Positions 44,510-53,588 of a stretch of 63,891 nt of DNA are shown one piece after another. Positions within the stretch are counted from its first letter, which is position 1. Every line of letters starts with the position of its first letter. The notes under the pieces are model-generated. The model saw nothing but the letters and a program-made list of their open reading frames with translations, was not told where the DNA came from and made no database searches. The translations under genes were made by a program, and so were the position numbers. This DNA is from Blastopirellula sp. (GTDB lineage Bacteria > Planctomycetota > Planctomycetia > Pirellulales > Pirellulaceae): assembly GCA_002733575.1 (NCBI GenBank), contig NVWB01000013.1, positions 1 to 63,891 on the forward strand, in the 5' to 3' direction.

Positions 44510-46333
44510 TTACTCTTCCTCACTGGTTTGAATTTGATCTTGAGTTGTGAGCCACTGTTCCTCTAGTTGATCTAACTCGGTACTGACTTCGATCATTTGA
44601 TCATGCAGCACTTGGGCCTGGATCGGGTCGGTCTCAGAGAGCAACTGTTTATTGAAGGCTTTCTTTTCTTTGTCGAGTATTTCGACTTTGTTTTCAATGC
44701 GTGAAAGTTCTTTGCGTAAAGTTCGTAGTTGTTTGTTTTTTTCCTTGCGCAACATACGATCATCGGTGGAATCTGGCACACGATCTTTAGCTTTCTTAGC
44801 AGCCTTGGAAGCTTTGGGGTTTTTGGAACCCGGCTTGGCAGATCCAGAATCGACTTCTTCCTGAAGTCGATAGAGATAGTGTTCGTAATCACTATGAATC
44901 TGGACGACTTCTTCATTTTTGACTTCGACAATTTCTGTTGCCACACGCCGCATGAAATAGCGATCATGGCTGGTGAAGATGACCGTGCCGTTGTAGTTTT
45001 CTAGCGCGTTACAGAGGGCCTCGACGGTTTCGACATCTAAATGGTTTCCTGGTTCGTCTAATAGCAATACGTTGTGCCGACCGAGTAACAGGCCAGCCAA
45101 ACAAAGCCGAGCACGTTCGCCCCCGCTAAGCACTTTGACACGTTTTTGAATATCATCGCCACGAAACAGAAAACTGCCTGCTACGTTCAATACTTGTTGG
45201 GTCGAAAGTTCAGGTGCTGCACAGTGTTGTAGATAGTCTTCCACCGTATCTTTCGGGGGCAAAGTCGTATAAACATGCTGCGCATAAATTCCGATATCGG
45301 TTCCGTAGCCCCATTTGACTTCACCGGCTAACGGGGTTAATGAATCGGTAAGCGTTCGTAATAGGGTGGTTTTTCCCTGTCCATTATCACCTACCACGCC
45401 AATTCGGCTGCGATGCTCAATATCTAATGTGATGTTTTTTGCCACGACATGGTCAGGATATCCAATCGATAATCCTTCACACCGCAACACGGTTCCGGTT
45501 TTGCGTGGGACTTCCGGCACACGTACCACGGCGGTCGCTTCGCTGCCTTCAATAGCTAAAAGCTCAAGCCGGTCTAGTTGTTTTGCTTTGTTTTTTGCTT
45601 GACTGGCAGTATTTGCACCAGCCCGGTTTCTCTCGATAAATCGTTTTAATTGCTTCTGTTTGGTTTTCGTTGTTTCGTTGACTTTTAAATCATGTTCCCG
45701 TCGTTCTTCTTGGTGGATCAGGTATTGATCAACATCGCCAGGAAATAAGGTCAACTTGCCTAACGAAAGTTCGAGCGTATGCGTACAGGTTTCTTTTAAG
45801 AAGGCCCGATCATGCGACACGACCAAACAGCCCCCACGAAAGTTACGCAAAAACTTCTCTAGTAAAAGTTGGGTCCGTAGATCCAAAAAGTTGGTAGGTT
45901 CGTCCAAAAGCAGATAGTTGGGATCATGCAGTAACAGGGCCGCCAGCTTGACCCGCGTTTGCCAACCGCCAGAAAGCTCCTTGACCGGCGCATCTAACAT
46001 TGGGCCTTTGATTTCAAACTGCCCCGCAATTTGGCCACACTTCCATTCCAGTTGTTCACTGTCTCTCCGCAGGAAATCGATCACGGTTTCTTCAGGTAAG
46101 AAAGGATCGTGCTGGCGGAGGTAACCCAGCTTGAGCCGAGGGTGCAGCAGTATTTCACCTGTCTCTAGCTCTTCATCCCCGAGAATGGCGCGGCAAAGCG
46201 TTGATTTTCCCGCACCATTGCGGCCAATCATGCCTACCTTTTGTTCTGCCGTGAGCGATGCGGTTGCACCGTCAAGCAGAATTTTACTTCCGAATCGTTT
46301 GACGGCATCTTGAATTTGTATAAGTGGTGGCAC
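44510..46333 (-). CDS. ABC-F family ATPase (Uup-like)
   Basis: Encodes 607 residues with two ABC ATPase domains in one chain and no transmembrane helices: Walker A GRNGAGKST near residue 37, signature LSGGWQTRV, Walker B LLLDEPTNFLD, then Walker A GDNGQGKTT near 316, LSGGERARL and LLLDEPGNHLDVE. The linker between the domains is basic (the P-site tRNA interaction motif region), and the C-terminus is a charged coiled coil (about 500-600), as in Uup. ABC-F proteins act on ribosomes or in DNA-related processes rather than transport. Resistance function cannot be deduced. Confidence 0.93.
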   Translation of the reverse strand: MPPLIQIQDAVKRFGSKILLDGATASLTAEQKVGMIGRNGAGKSTLCRAILGDEELETGEILLHPRLKLGYLRQHDPFLPEETVIDFLRRDSEQLEWKCGQIAGQFEIKGPMLDAPVKELSGGWQTRVKLAALLLHDPNYLLLDEPTNFLDLRTQLLLEKFLRNFRGGCLVVSHDRAFLKETCTHTLELSLGKLTLFPGDVDQYLIHQEERREHDLKVNETTKTKQKQLKRFIERNRAGANTASQAKNKAKQLDRLELLAIEGSEATAVVRVPEVPRKTGTVLRCEGLSIGYPDHVVAKNITLDIEHRSRIGVVGDNGQGKTTLLRTLTDSLTPLAGEVKWGYGTDIGIYAQHVYTTLPPKDTVEDYLQHCAAPELSTQQVLNVAGSFLFRGDDIQKRVKVLSGGERARLCLAGLLLGRHNVLLLDEPGNHLDVETVEALCNALENYNGTVIFTSHDRYFMRRVATEIVEVKNEEVVQIHSDYEHYLYRLQEEVDSGSAKPGSKNPKASKAAKKAKDRVPDSTDDRMLRKEKNKQLRTLRKELSRIENKVEILDKEKKAFNKQLLSETDPIQAQVLHDQMIEVSTELDQLEEQWLTTQDQIQTSEEE

Positions 46334-46715
46334 TGTTGATATTGTGGGTTAGTTCAAGTTGAAAATAAACTGCGATAATCCGCAGCAAGCTGTAGCGATT
46401 GTTTAAATTGCTTTGAGAGAAACCTTCATGAGGATCAGGCAATCTAGTTCCATTCTCTCTGATTCCTTCGTTCCCTCCAAGGTGGTGTGAAAGAAAAGAT
46501 TTTGCACTGAAATGGGTAAAACAAGCGGTTTAATGTGCAAACTTTACTTTATCAAAGTGACTCATTTGTTTTGTCTATCCGAAAACTTATCGAACTGGTG
46601 CAGATTAAATTCCATTCCTTAAAACTCCTTGTCGAAGATTGTTACTACCTCTTGTTCAGGGATTGCAAGAGAGCGGGAAATTTGTCAAATCGCTAATCTG
46701 GAAAAGGATTTTTTA
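46334..46715. other. Intergenic region upstream of the porin gene
   Basis: About 380 bases, divergent between the ABC-F gene and the porin gene. AT-rich, with a strong ribosome-binding site AAAAGGA (46702-46708) at its end. No gene or repeat is evident; promoters of both genes should be here. Confidence 0.5.
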
Positions 46716-48368
46716 ATGAGTCACTATTTTAGTTGGAAGTTAATTAGTGGGGGCATCGCTGGTGCAACTGCTTCGTTACTTTGTGCGATACCAGTTTTCG
46801 CACAAGCACCCATTCCACCGGTGCCTATCTTAGATGGAATTACCCCGGTGGTGATCTCCAATTCTGTTGAAGTTGCTGTAGATCAGTATCCAGAAAGTGA
46901 TCAACCAGGAGCATTTGTTCCTATCTCTACCATCTTTAACTCATCGGCAGATGCCTGTGGAACTCCCGCTTGTGGAGATACATCGTGTGGTGGGTGTGCA
47001 ACCAGTGACTGTAACAGTTGCTGCAATTTGTTTAATTGGGGTTACCCAATCAATGCCCAGGCAGCAGGCGCCTACAAAGGTGTTTTCTTCGCCAATGATT
47101 TCAGCTACTTGTGCGATCCAAACTACAGCGGTTGGCACTTGGGCGAAAACATGAAACGCATTGGTGTTGGCAATTGTGGTGTCTTAGATATCGGTGGTGA
47201 ATACCGTGCCCGATACCACAACGAACAAAACATGCGTGGTCTCGGTCTGACAGGCGTCGATGATGATTTCCTCTTGCATCGCCTACGACTTTACGCCAAC
47301 TACGAAATGAACGACCGCGTTCGCTTCTATGCGGAATCGATTCACGCAGTAAGTGAGTTTGAAACAAACAATCCACGTCCGATTGAAGAAGATTACTTCG
47401 ATCTACTCAATCTGTTTGTTGATGTGAAACTGCTAGAAAGCTGCAACGGAGAAATCTGGGGGCGTTATGGTCGTCAAGAATTGTCTTACGGGACACAGCG
47501 TACTGTCTCTCCTTTAGATTGGGCCAATACTCGCCGAACTTTTGAAGGTGCTAAAGTCTACTACCAAGGTACCAACTGGGACATCGATGGTTTTGCAGTT
47601 CGTGCAGTTGCACCGAACACAACCGAATTTGATAAACCCAACTACGATACTGCTTTCTATGGAATGTACTCAACCTACAGCGGATTCCAAGATGCGTCTC
47701 TAGAATTGTACTGGTTAGGTCTGGAAGATGATCGCAACAATGCGAATGTGAATCCATTCCAATACCATACATTCGGTTCGCGTCTTAGCGGTAACCGCTG
47801 TGGTTGGTTGTACGATTTTGAAGGTGCTTACCAAACTGGCGTGTTCCGTAACAATGACCACAGTGCCGGTGCCTTTACTTTAGGGCTAGGTCGTCAACTC
47901 TCTTCACGCTGTTGGAAACCTACCGTGTGGGCTTACTACGACTGGGCTTCAGGCGATAACATCATCGGCAACGGTTATCATCACCAAAACCCATTGGCTC
48001 ATAAGTACCTGGGTTTCATGGACTTGTTCGGTCGTCGTAACATCGAAGACTTGAACTTCCTAGCAACCGCATCGCCTACCAAACGATTGAAGTTGACCAC
48101 TTGGTACCACATTTTCAATCGTCAGAATAGTAACGATGTACCTTACAACGTAAACATGACTCCATTTAATGGAAGCACCGATACTTCCGGTGGACGTGAC
48201 TTGGGTCAAGAACTTGACCTGGTTGGATCGTATAAGATATCGACACGATCTAATGTCGCTCTAGGATATTCCCACTTCTGGTCTGGCTCGTTCTACAAAG
48301 AGAATGCTTCAGCACCTTTCAGTGGCGATGCCGACTTCTTCTGGGCTCACTACTCGGTTCGTTTTTAA
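46716..48368 (+). CDS. Outer-membrane porin, alginate-export-like family
   Basis: Encodes 550 residues from the ATG at 46716 (MSHYFSWKLISGG), chosen by AAAAGGA 8 bases upstream; the frame is open further but without such a site. Signal peptide ends near VFAQA (residue 31). Residues 76-103 are strikingly Cys-rich (ACGTPACGDTSCGGCATSDC). From about residue 140 the chain shows beta-barrel features: alternating aromatic strands (GEYRARYHNEQNMRG, RVRFYAESIHAVSEF, GSYKISTRSNVALGYSHFW) and a final Phe (YSVRF). It resembles the AlgE-type alginate export/porin group found in planctomycetes. Substrate unknown. Confidence 0.88.
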   Translation: MSHYFSWKLISGGIAGATASLLCAIPVFAQAPIPPVPILDGITPVVISNSVEVAVDQYPESDQPGAFVPISTIFNSSADACGTPACGDTSCGGCATSDCNSCCNLFNWGYPINAQAAGAYKGVFFANDFSYLCDPNYSGWHLGENMKRIGVGNCGVLDIGGEYRARYHNEQNMRGLGLTGVDDDFLLHRLRLYANYEMNDRVRFYAESIHAVSEFETNNPRPIEEDYFDLLNLFVDVKLLESCNGEIWGRYGRQELSYGTQRTVSPLDWANTRRTFEGAKVYYQGTNWDIDGFAVRAVAPNTTEFDKPNYDTAFYGMYSTYSGFQDASLELYWLGLEDDRNNANVNPFQYHTFGSRLSGNRCGWLYDFEGAYQTGVFRNNDHSAGAFTLGLGRQLSSRCWKPTVWAYYDWASGDNIIGNGYHHQNPLAHKYLGFMDLFGRRNIEDLNFLATASPTKRLKLTTWYHIFNRQNSNDVPYNVNMTPFNGSTDTSGGRDLGQELDLVGSYKISTRSNVALGYSHFWSGSFYKENASAPFSGDADFFWAHYSVRF

Positions 48369-48393
48369 CTGTTGAGCATTAAGTAGAAAAAGA

Positions 48394-48433
48394 AAAAGCG
48401 GTGGATAGGCATCCCAGGCTATCCACCGCTTTT
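48394..48433 (+). terminator. Rho-independent terminator
   Basis: AAAAGCGGTGGATAG (48394-48408) pairs with CTATCCACCGCTTTT (48419-48433), a perfect 15-bp stem ending in T residues, 26 bases after the porin stop. Confidence 0.92.
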
Positions 48434-48699
48434 GTATTTCTTGGTAGGTTTTTGTAGTCCCGCTAGGGACGAAATCATGTTGCCAAGAAATTTATTCCCC
48501 GGACTCGCCAGACAAACTTCAATACAACCAACAGCCCTTTCCGGGGGCCACTGACTTCGCCAGTGTGAAGTGCAATTGGGGTTTGAAGTTCAGTCACTAC
48601 TTTACTTCTATCTTCTCTTTGCGGCTTTGGGCCTTGGCGTGAGAATCTTTTGCGGTTTTGTCGCGGCTGGTACGCAGTAGGGTACCCTACAAAATATCG

Positions 48700-48736
48700 G
48701 GCGGGCCTTACGTTTGTTTTGTACATTGGACCAGAG
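48700..48736 (+). repeat. 37-bp direct repeat, copy 1
   Basis: GGCGGGCCTTACGTTTGTTT begins this 37-base unit, which ends in TTGGACCAGAG. It recurs at 49074-49110 with one substitution (GTACAT to GTAAAT), 374 bases away in the same orientation. Confidence 0.85.
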
Positions 48737-48755
48737 TTTCGGTGGACAGGAAACA

Positions 48756-49048
48756 AAAAACGCCGTAGGTGTTTTACTCCACAGCCTAGGGTCAGCGACA
48801 ACGTCGCGCCACCCTGGGAACGGTTTTCGCAAAATAAAATGTACTCTGTAGGAGTACCACAGGCCGGTATTTGTGCAACGCTTTCAGCGTTGGGGTTGGA
48901 TTGAGAAACTTGACCTAGGGTACACTTCGATGCTTTGCATCTCGTGTGCCCTAGGCTTTGATGTTGAATACCTTCGGCGTTCGTTGGGTTGAGTTCTGGT
49001 TTTATTGAATGAATCCAAAGCATGCCCACGCGAAAGCGCGAGGGCATG
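48756..49048. repeat. Array of alternating hairpins
   Basis: Six hairpins of two types, plus a seventh different one. Type A: AACGCC-GTA-GGTGTT (48758-48773), TACTC-TGTA-GGAGTA (48842-48856), CAACGC-TTTCA-GCGTTG (48876-48892) and TACC-TTC-GGCGT (48969-48980). Type B: a long CCTAGGGT...ACCCTGGG stem at 48785-48818 and CCTAGGGTACAC...GTGTGCCCTAGG at 48914-48955. The last is CATGCCC...GGGCATG (49021-49048). Confidence 0.6.
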
Positions 49049-49073
49049 GCACCATGGTTTCAATAAAACACTC

Positions 49074-49110
49074 GGCGGGCCTTACGTTTGTTTTGTAAAT
49101 TGGACCAGAG
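49074..49110 (+). repeat. 37-bp direct repeat, copy 2
   Basis: Second copy of the unit at 48700-48736, with 36 of 37 bases identical. Confidence 0.85.
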
Positions 49111-49150
49111 CAATGGATACATTTCGTGATAAATCATGCCAAAACTTGCG

Positions 49151-49199
49151 ACCTCTTGTCGGCTGGGCCGACCCAGGTTGCGAGCAACTTGGGCTACCC
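49151..49199. repeat. 49-bp double-hairpin repeat, copy 2
   Basis: Same length and layout as 38951-38999: both begin ACCTCTTGT, share GGTTGCGAGCAAC and end GGGCTACCC. The first stem here reads TCGGC-TGG-GCCGA instead of TTGAC-TTC-GTCAA. Confidence 0.75.
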
Positions 49200-49621
49200 T
49201 TTGAGTTGATTTCTGATGGGGGGAAAGGTGGTGTTTAGAGGTGGTTGGAAAATCGGAAATCAAGAAGTTGTCCAGTGGCTACTTTTTGTCCAATGGACAA
49301 CTTTTGACCAAGGATTTTTTTGGGGGAAAATCAGTTGTTGCAAGTTGTTTGAGGGCCTCACTTACAACGACTGACAAAACGGGTCAGCGGACCAGCGGTG
49401 TTCTAGTTTTCGTCGGCAAAAGTAGTCCACTGGCCTACTTTGATTCTACAGAGGGGTTTTTCTGAAAAAGTAGCCAGTGGCCTACTTCTTGGGAAATGCA
49501 AAAAAGGGAAGCGAAAATCACCCTAAAATCATCTTCCGGTTTCACTTCGATTGCGTGTTAGATTTCAAAGCAAAGCGAATATCCGGGCGGCTGGCCTAAA
49601 AAAGGCAGCCAGCCTACAAGG

Positions 49622-49990
49622 CTACTTCTTCTTTGCTTTGCTGCGAGGCTTTCCCTTGGGCGAACTGGCCGAATTGATGTCGATCACTTGTTCGGCGGAC
49701 ATGCTGGGCATGATGAAGATTTTGCCGTCGCCCATGCGGCCGGTTCGGGCCACTTCCACTATCTTGCGGACTGTTTCTTCGACCCGGGTATCGTCTAGCC
49801 AGACGCTGATTTCTATTTTGGGGAGAAACGTTTCCGAGTATTCGCTGTCGCTGTATTCGTCGAGATAACTTTTCTGCCGGCCGTAGCCTTTGACTTCGCG
49901 CACGTTGAGTGCTTCGACAGGGGCTTTGCTGAGGGTTTGCAGGACTTGTTCTGCAAGATAGGGTTTCACAATGGCGATGACTTGTTTCAC
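49622..49990 (-). CDS. PII-family signalling protein
   Basis: Encodes 122 residues. Typical PII start MKQVIAIVKPYLAEQVLQTL, then VKGYGRQKSYLDEYSDSEYS (T-loop, about residues 34-55) and FLPKIEISVWLDDTRVEETV with the conserved C-terminal ARTGRMGDGKIFIMPS. PII trimers bind ATP/ADP and 2-oxoglutarate and regulate partner proteins. The T-loop lacks the exact GlnB sequence but keeps tyrosines. No ammonium transporter or glutamine synthetase gene is adjacent, so its partner is unknown. The end is a Lys/Ser-rich basic tail. Confidence 0.92.
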   Translation of the reverse strand: MKQVIAIVKPYLAEQVLQTLSKAPVEALNVREVKGYGRQKSYLDEYSDSEYSETFLPKIEISVWLDDTRVEETVRKIVEVARTGRMGDGKIFIMPSMSAEQVIDINSASSPKGKPRSKAKKK

Positions 49991-50051
49991 GTGGGTCTCA
50001 CTTTCGTGTCACGCAATTGAGCGGCAATCGCCACGCGATGCAAGTTGATGC

Positions 50052-50441
50052 TTAGCTAAAGAAATTTTCGCCAAACAAGTTCAATTCTGGTCCGGTGACT
50101 ACTTCCATGTCGCCCATGACTTTGGCACTGCACGAAAGCCGCATCGTATCTTCGTTGCCGATGTAGGCAAAGCAGGGAAGTGGGTCAGGAACTGGCACGG
50201 CAAACTTGGCTTTTTCCATCATGGCCATCGGCGAAGCGTTTTCGATTCCCTTGGTGATCAGAACACGACAGGTTCCGCATTGGCCTAACCCGTGGCAGTT
50301 GATCACACTGTTGATACCGGCCCCAATGCCGTTCAAACCTTGGTGAACATTAATGCCGACTTGAAGTGCAGCGGCACGAACAGAGGTTCCTTCTGGAACT
50401 TCAACTTCTTTTTTTTCGTTGACGAACTTGACTGTCGGCAT
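50052..50441 (-). CDS. [2Fe-2S] ferredoxin
   Basis: Encodes 129 residues from the ATG giving MPTVKFVNEKKEVEVPEGTS, where ferredoxin homology begins; the frame is open another 28 codons without support. Cluster ligands are visible in NCHGLGQCGTCRVLI (Cys-x5-Cys-x2-Cys), with the fourth Cys in MRLSCSAKVMGD. Electron carrier in the cytoplasm. It sits between the PII gene and lutC on the same strand; it could feed electrons to or from the lactate-oxidising complex (inference only). Confidence 0.88.
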   Translation of the reverse strand: MPTVKFVNEKKEVEVPEGTSVRAAALQVGINVHQGLNGIGAGINSVINCHGLGQCGTCRVLITKGIENASPMAMMEKAKFAVPVPDPLPCFAYIGNEDTMRLSCSAKVMGDMEVVTGPELNLFGENFFS

Positions 50442-50667
50442 AGGTAAATCAAAGGGTAGATGGAAAAGCGAGCAACCGGCCAAAAGCACTTGGCCACAAA
50501 GGTCAGAAAAACACCAACCTATCAATCTATGAAGATACCAGAGGCACGAAATAAAGTGAAGCCAACGGGCGGTAATTTTGTCGTAAAAGCTTACAACAAC
50601 ACAACTTGAGTGCCAGAATGAAGTGCTTTCATGCTATCAAAAGCCGTGTTCTGACTGTCAACTAAGA

Positions 50668-51285
50668 CTACGGCGTCTGATTTTCGACCAAAAACACATG
50701 CAAAGATCGGGCCCCATGAGCTCCAATTACCAGCGATTGCTCGATATCGGCGGTCTTTGAAGGGCCTGAGATGAACGCCCCAAACTCGGCTTCGCCCGTC
50801 AATTTGATTTGCTCGTACGCTTGGTACATATTGCTAACAATGGCCGATGCCGCATCGCCGGGGCAATGTACTACAAAGGCCAAGTACTGGGGAATGAAAT
50901 AAATCACGCGATGCTTGACGTCACGGTCGGTGATCCAAACCGCCCCGTTTTCGGCCACGGCGAACTGACCTTGGAGGACGGCAAAGTCAATGTCTTCCAG
51001 TTCGTGCGGATCTCCGATGGTGTTCAAATCAACATTCGCCGAAATGCCGCTCACGGTGCTGACACACTTTTTAGCATCGGCATATTGTGGAACTTGCGAA
51101 AGAATCTCTTGCACTTGTTCCATCGATTGCACCACATGTGCCGCGCCACCGACACTTTCCAAAGTTTCGGCAAAGTGGGCGACTCGATCTTCGTAATCAA
51201 TCCAATCTTGATCCAAGCTCGGAAGCGGAACACTCTCCACAAATTGGTTGCGAATCGCTTTTAGGATGTTGTCTTTACTACTCAT
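50668..51285 (-). CDS. lutC: Lactate utilisation protein C
   Basis: Encodes 205 residues of the LUD (LutC/YkgG) domain family: N-terminal KDNILKAIRNQ, middle LEDIDFAVLQGQFAVAENGAVW (conserved ENGAVW-type motif) and the C-terminal SGPSKTADIEQSLVIGAHGAR, which matches the usual GPSRTADIE. It is the third subunit of the LutABC L-lactate oxidation complex. Its start overlaps the lutB end by 8 bases, evidence of coupling. Confidence 0.93.
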   Translation of the reverse strand: MSSKDNILKAIRNQFVESVPLPSLDQDWIDYEDRVAHFAETLESVGGAAHVVQSMEQVQEILSQVPQYADAKKCVSTVSGISANVDLNTIGDPHELEDIDFAVLQGQFAVAENGAVWITDRDVKHRVIYFIPQYLAFVVHCPGDAASAIVSNMYQAYEQIKLTGEAEFGAFISGPSKTADIEQSLVIGAHGARSLHVFLVENQTP

Positions 51286-52684
51286 TATTCTTGTCGCCAG
51301 CTTGCGGTTTATTTTTTTGTTGTTCGTTATATAGTTGACGGAAACTCTTCTTCGGGGCTTCAGGCAGTTCGCGTTGTTTGCCCCAACTGTTGAGTCCGTG
51401 GTAGATCATCCATCGTGGCATGTTGCGTAGGAAGAACCGGCCTATCGACCCTACCATGGCAAACAGCGACGGAGATCGCATCACCCAAGAGCCCACTTTC
51501 ATCGGCAGCCATTTGTCGATTGGCAATTGTCCGCGTTTGCGAAGTTCGCCCCGCCAAGTCAGCAGTTGATGATGCAGGTCGATCTTCACCGGGCAGACAT
51601 CGGTACACGATCCGCAAAGGCTACACGCAAACGGCAAACTCTTGTTCGCTTTGGAATCCATCGCCGGGGCCAAGATCGATCCTATCGGGCCAGGCACAGT
51701 CGTCGAATAACTGTGCCCTCCACTGCGGCGATAAACGGGGCAAGTATTCATACAGGCGCCACAGCGAATACACTTCAACGAATTACGGAACTCGTTGCTG
51801 CCCATTAAGTCGCTGCGACCATTATCGAGCAGCACAATGTGCATTTCACCGCCTGTCAAAGGGCCATGGAAATGCGAACTGTAAGTTGTGATCGGCTGCC
51901 CAGTGGCGCTGCGGGCTAACAACCTTAGAAAAACGCTGAGGTCATTCAGTCTCGGGATAATTTTCTCAATTCCCATGCACGCGATATGCAACTTGGGCAA
52001 AGACACGCCAAGATCGGCGTTGCCTTCATTCGTGCAAACCACAATGCCGCCGGTTTCGGCAATCGCAAAGTTGACGCCAGTAATACCGGCATCGGCGCCC
52101 AGGAACTTCTCACGCAAGTGTCCACGGGCCGCTTCGGTTAAATACTTAGGGTCCGAGTTTCCATGTTCGGTGCCCAGATGTTCTTCAAAGGTCTCGCTGA
52201 CTTCTTCTTTTCTGATATGAATGGCCGGCAGCACAATATGGGAAGGCGATTCATCCCGCAGCTGTACAATGCGTTCGCCGAGATCGGTATCGATCACTTC
52301 GATATCGTGCTTTTCCAGAAACGGATTCAGGTGGCATTCTTCGGTGAGCATCGACTTGCTCTTGACCACTCTTTTCACATCGTGCGACTGAAGAATTTCA
52401 AGCACAATGCGGTTGTGCTCTTTGTCATCTTTGGCCCAATGGACATGCACACCTAACTTCGTGGCGTTCTCTTCAAACTGCTCCAGGTAATCAGCCAACT
52501 TGCCGATGGTGTGTGATTTGATTTCCGAAGCGACCTCTCGCAAAGTTTCCCACTCTGGCAAACTATTGGCCATGCGGTCACGTTTTTCACGCACAAACCA
52601 CAAGGCTTTGTCGTGCCAATGGGCACGCTCGTTATTGGCAACAAATGCTTTTGCTTTGGCCGGATGATCTTGTGTACTGCTCAT
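51278..52684 (-). CDS. lutB: Lactate utilisation iron-sulfur protein B
   Basis: Encodes 468 residues. N-terminal two thirds are the LUD domain (ETGGIVVCTNEGNADLGVSLPKLHI), the C-terminal part carries two [4Fe-4S] motifs: CIRCGACMNTCPVYRRSGG and CSLCGSCTDVCPVKIDLH, followed by a basic end (RQLYNEQQKNKPQ). LutB shuttles electrons from L-lactate oxidation. It overlaps lutA by 4 bases (ATGA type) and lutC by 8, so the three form a tight operon in the order A-B-C. Confidence 0.95.
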   Translation of the reverse strand: MSSTQDHPAKAKAFVANNERAHWHDKALWFVREKRDRMANSLPEWETLREVASEIKSHTIGKLADYLEQFEENATKLGVHVHWAKDDKEHNRIVLEILQSHDVKRVVKSKSMLTEECHLNPFLEKHDIEVIDTDLGERIVQLRDESPSHIVLPAIHIRKEEVSETFEEHLGTEHGNSDPKYLTEAARGHLREKFLGADAGITGVNFAIAETGGIVVCTNEGNADLGVSLPKLHIACMGIEKIIPRLNDLSVFLRLLARSATGQPITTYSSHFHGPLTGGEMHIVLLDNGRSDLMGSNEFRNSLKCIRCGACMNTCPVYRRSGGHSYSTTVPGPIGSILAPAMDSKANKSLPFACSLCGSCTDVCPVKIDLHHQLLTWRGELRKRGQLPIDKWLPMKVGSWVMRSPSLFAMVGSIGRFFLRNMPRWMIYHGLNSWGKQRELPEAPKKSFRQLYNEQQKNKPQAGDKNNE

Positions 52685-53469
52685 GATTTACCCGCCTCGG
52701 TGACTGCCACTGATTTCATACTGCCAGGCTCAACTGCTTCGGCCAAGATCTCTGCTATGTGCATCACTTTAATCGGGTGATTCTCGCGGCGAATAATCCC
52801 TTGCAAGTGCATCAGGCAAGACATGTCTGCTGCGGTTAATATCTGTGTGCCAGCTTGTAAGTGATCGGCGATTCGGTCTTGCCCCATCATGCACGACACC
52901 GCTTCTTCGGAGACCGCAAACGTTCCACCAAAACCGCAACAATCGTCATCTCGCTGAAGTTCTGAAAACTGAATGTCGTCCAACAATTCAAGTAATTGCT
53001 TTGGTTTGCTAAAACGGGGGCCGACTATTTCGCTACAACTACCCATGCGTAGATCACGCAAACCATGGCAGCTTTGATGCAGTCCGACTTGATGCGGAAA
53101 CGAGCCAGATAGTTGATTGATTTTCAAAACATCGACCAGAAATTCGCACAGTTCAAATGTCTTGTTTTTCAATTCGTTGAAACCTGGCTGCCCGCCCAAC
53201 AGTTCATCGTAATGATTCCGAACCATGGCCACACAACTGCCGCTGGGTGCCACCACATATTCATATTGTGCAAAGGTTTCTAAAAACCGCTGGGCCAACG
53301 GCAACGCATCGTCCCAACACCCGGTGTTTGACATCGGCTGCCCACAGCAAGTTTGATTTTGAGGATAAACGACCTCAAGACCCAACCGCTCAAGCAACCG
53401 CAACGTGGCCATTGCCACCTGGGGGTAGAGTTGATCAACATAACAAGGAACGAACAACGCAACTTGCAT
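52681..53469 (-). CDS. lutA: Lactate utilisation protein A, Fe-S oxidoreductase
   Basis: Encodes 262 residues with two CCG-type cysteine-rich domains: NQTCCGQPMSNTG near residue 40 and DDCCGFGGTFAVSEEAVSCMM near residue 190, together with PSGSCVAMVRNHY and GLHQSCHGLRDLRMG. Such domains bind non-cubane [4Fe-4S] clusters, as in heterodisulfide reductase and GlpC. First gene of lutABC; the region 53470-53588 before it may hold the promoter. Confidence 0.93.
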   Translation of the reverse strand: MQVALFVPCYVDQLYPQVAMATLRLLERLGLEVVYPQNQTCCGQPMSNTGCWDDALPLAQRFLETFAQYEYVVAPSGSCVAMVRNHYDELLGGQPGFNELKNKTFELCEFLVDVLKINQLSGSFPHQVGLHQSCHGLRDLRMGSCSEIVGPRFSKPKQLLELLDDIQFSELQRDDDCCGFGGTFAVSEEAVSCMMGQDRIADHLQAGTQILTAADMSCLMHLQGIIRRENHPIKVMHIAEILAEAVEPGSMKSVAVTEAGKS

Positions 53470-53588
53470 AAGACTTATTCCAAACTAACGAATCAAACAT
53501 TCGCTGATAAAAAACGTGGGGTGAGTATCGCATTATAATCAGATCCGCGATAAAAACGACCTGGGAATCGATTGGTTAAATAAAGACC

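Larger units (their letters stand above)
48434..49621. other. Repeat-rich intergenic region of nearly 1.2 kb, no supported gene
   Basis: The longest gene-free stretch. It contains the inverted copy of the GTCCC...GGGAC repeat (48457-48470), a CACTGAC-GCCAGTG hairpin (48549-48565), GTAGGGTACCCTAC (48677-48690), a direct repeat pair, a run of alternating hairpins, the second 49-bp repeat and, at 49270-49490, three AGTAG/CCAGTGGC-type modules. Open frames of up to 190 codons on both strands are best explained by the repeats. Confidence 0.7.

Noticed and set aside
48475..49047. 190-codon frame on the minus strand in the repeat region
   Set aside because: It runs through palindromes and direct repeats, its translation simply reads those repeats, and it has no ribosome-binding site or known domain.
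49551..49868. 105-codon plus-strand frame overlapping the PII gene
   Set aside because: The minus strand encodes a full, well-conserved PII protein; the plus frame is its shadow.
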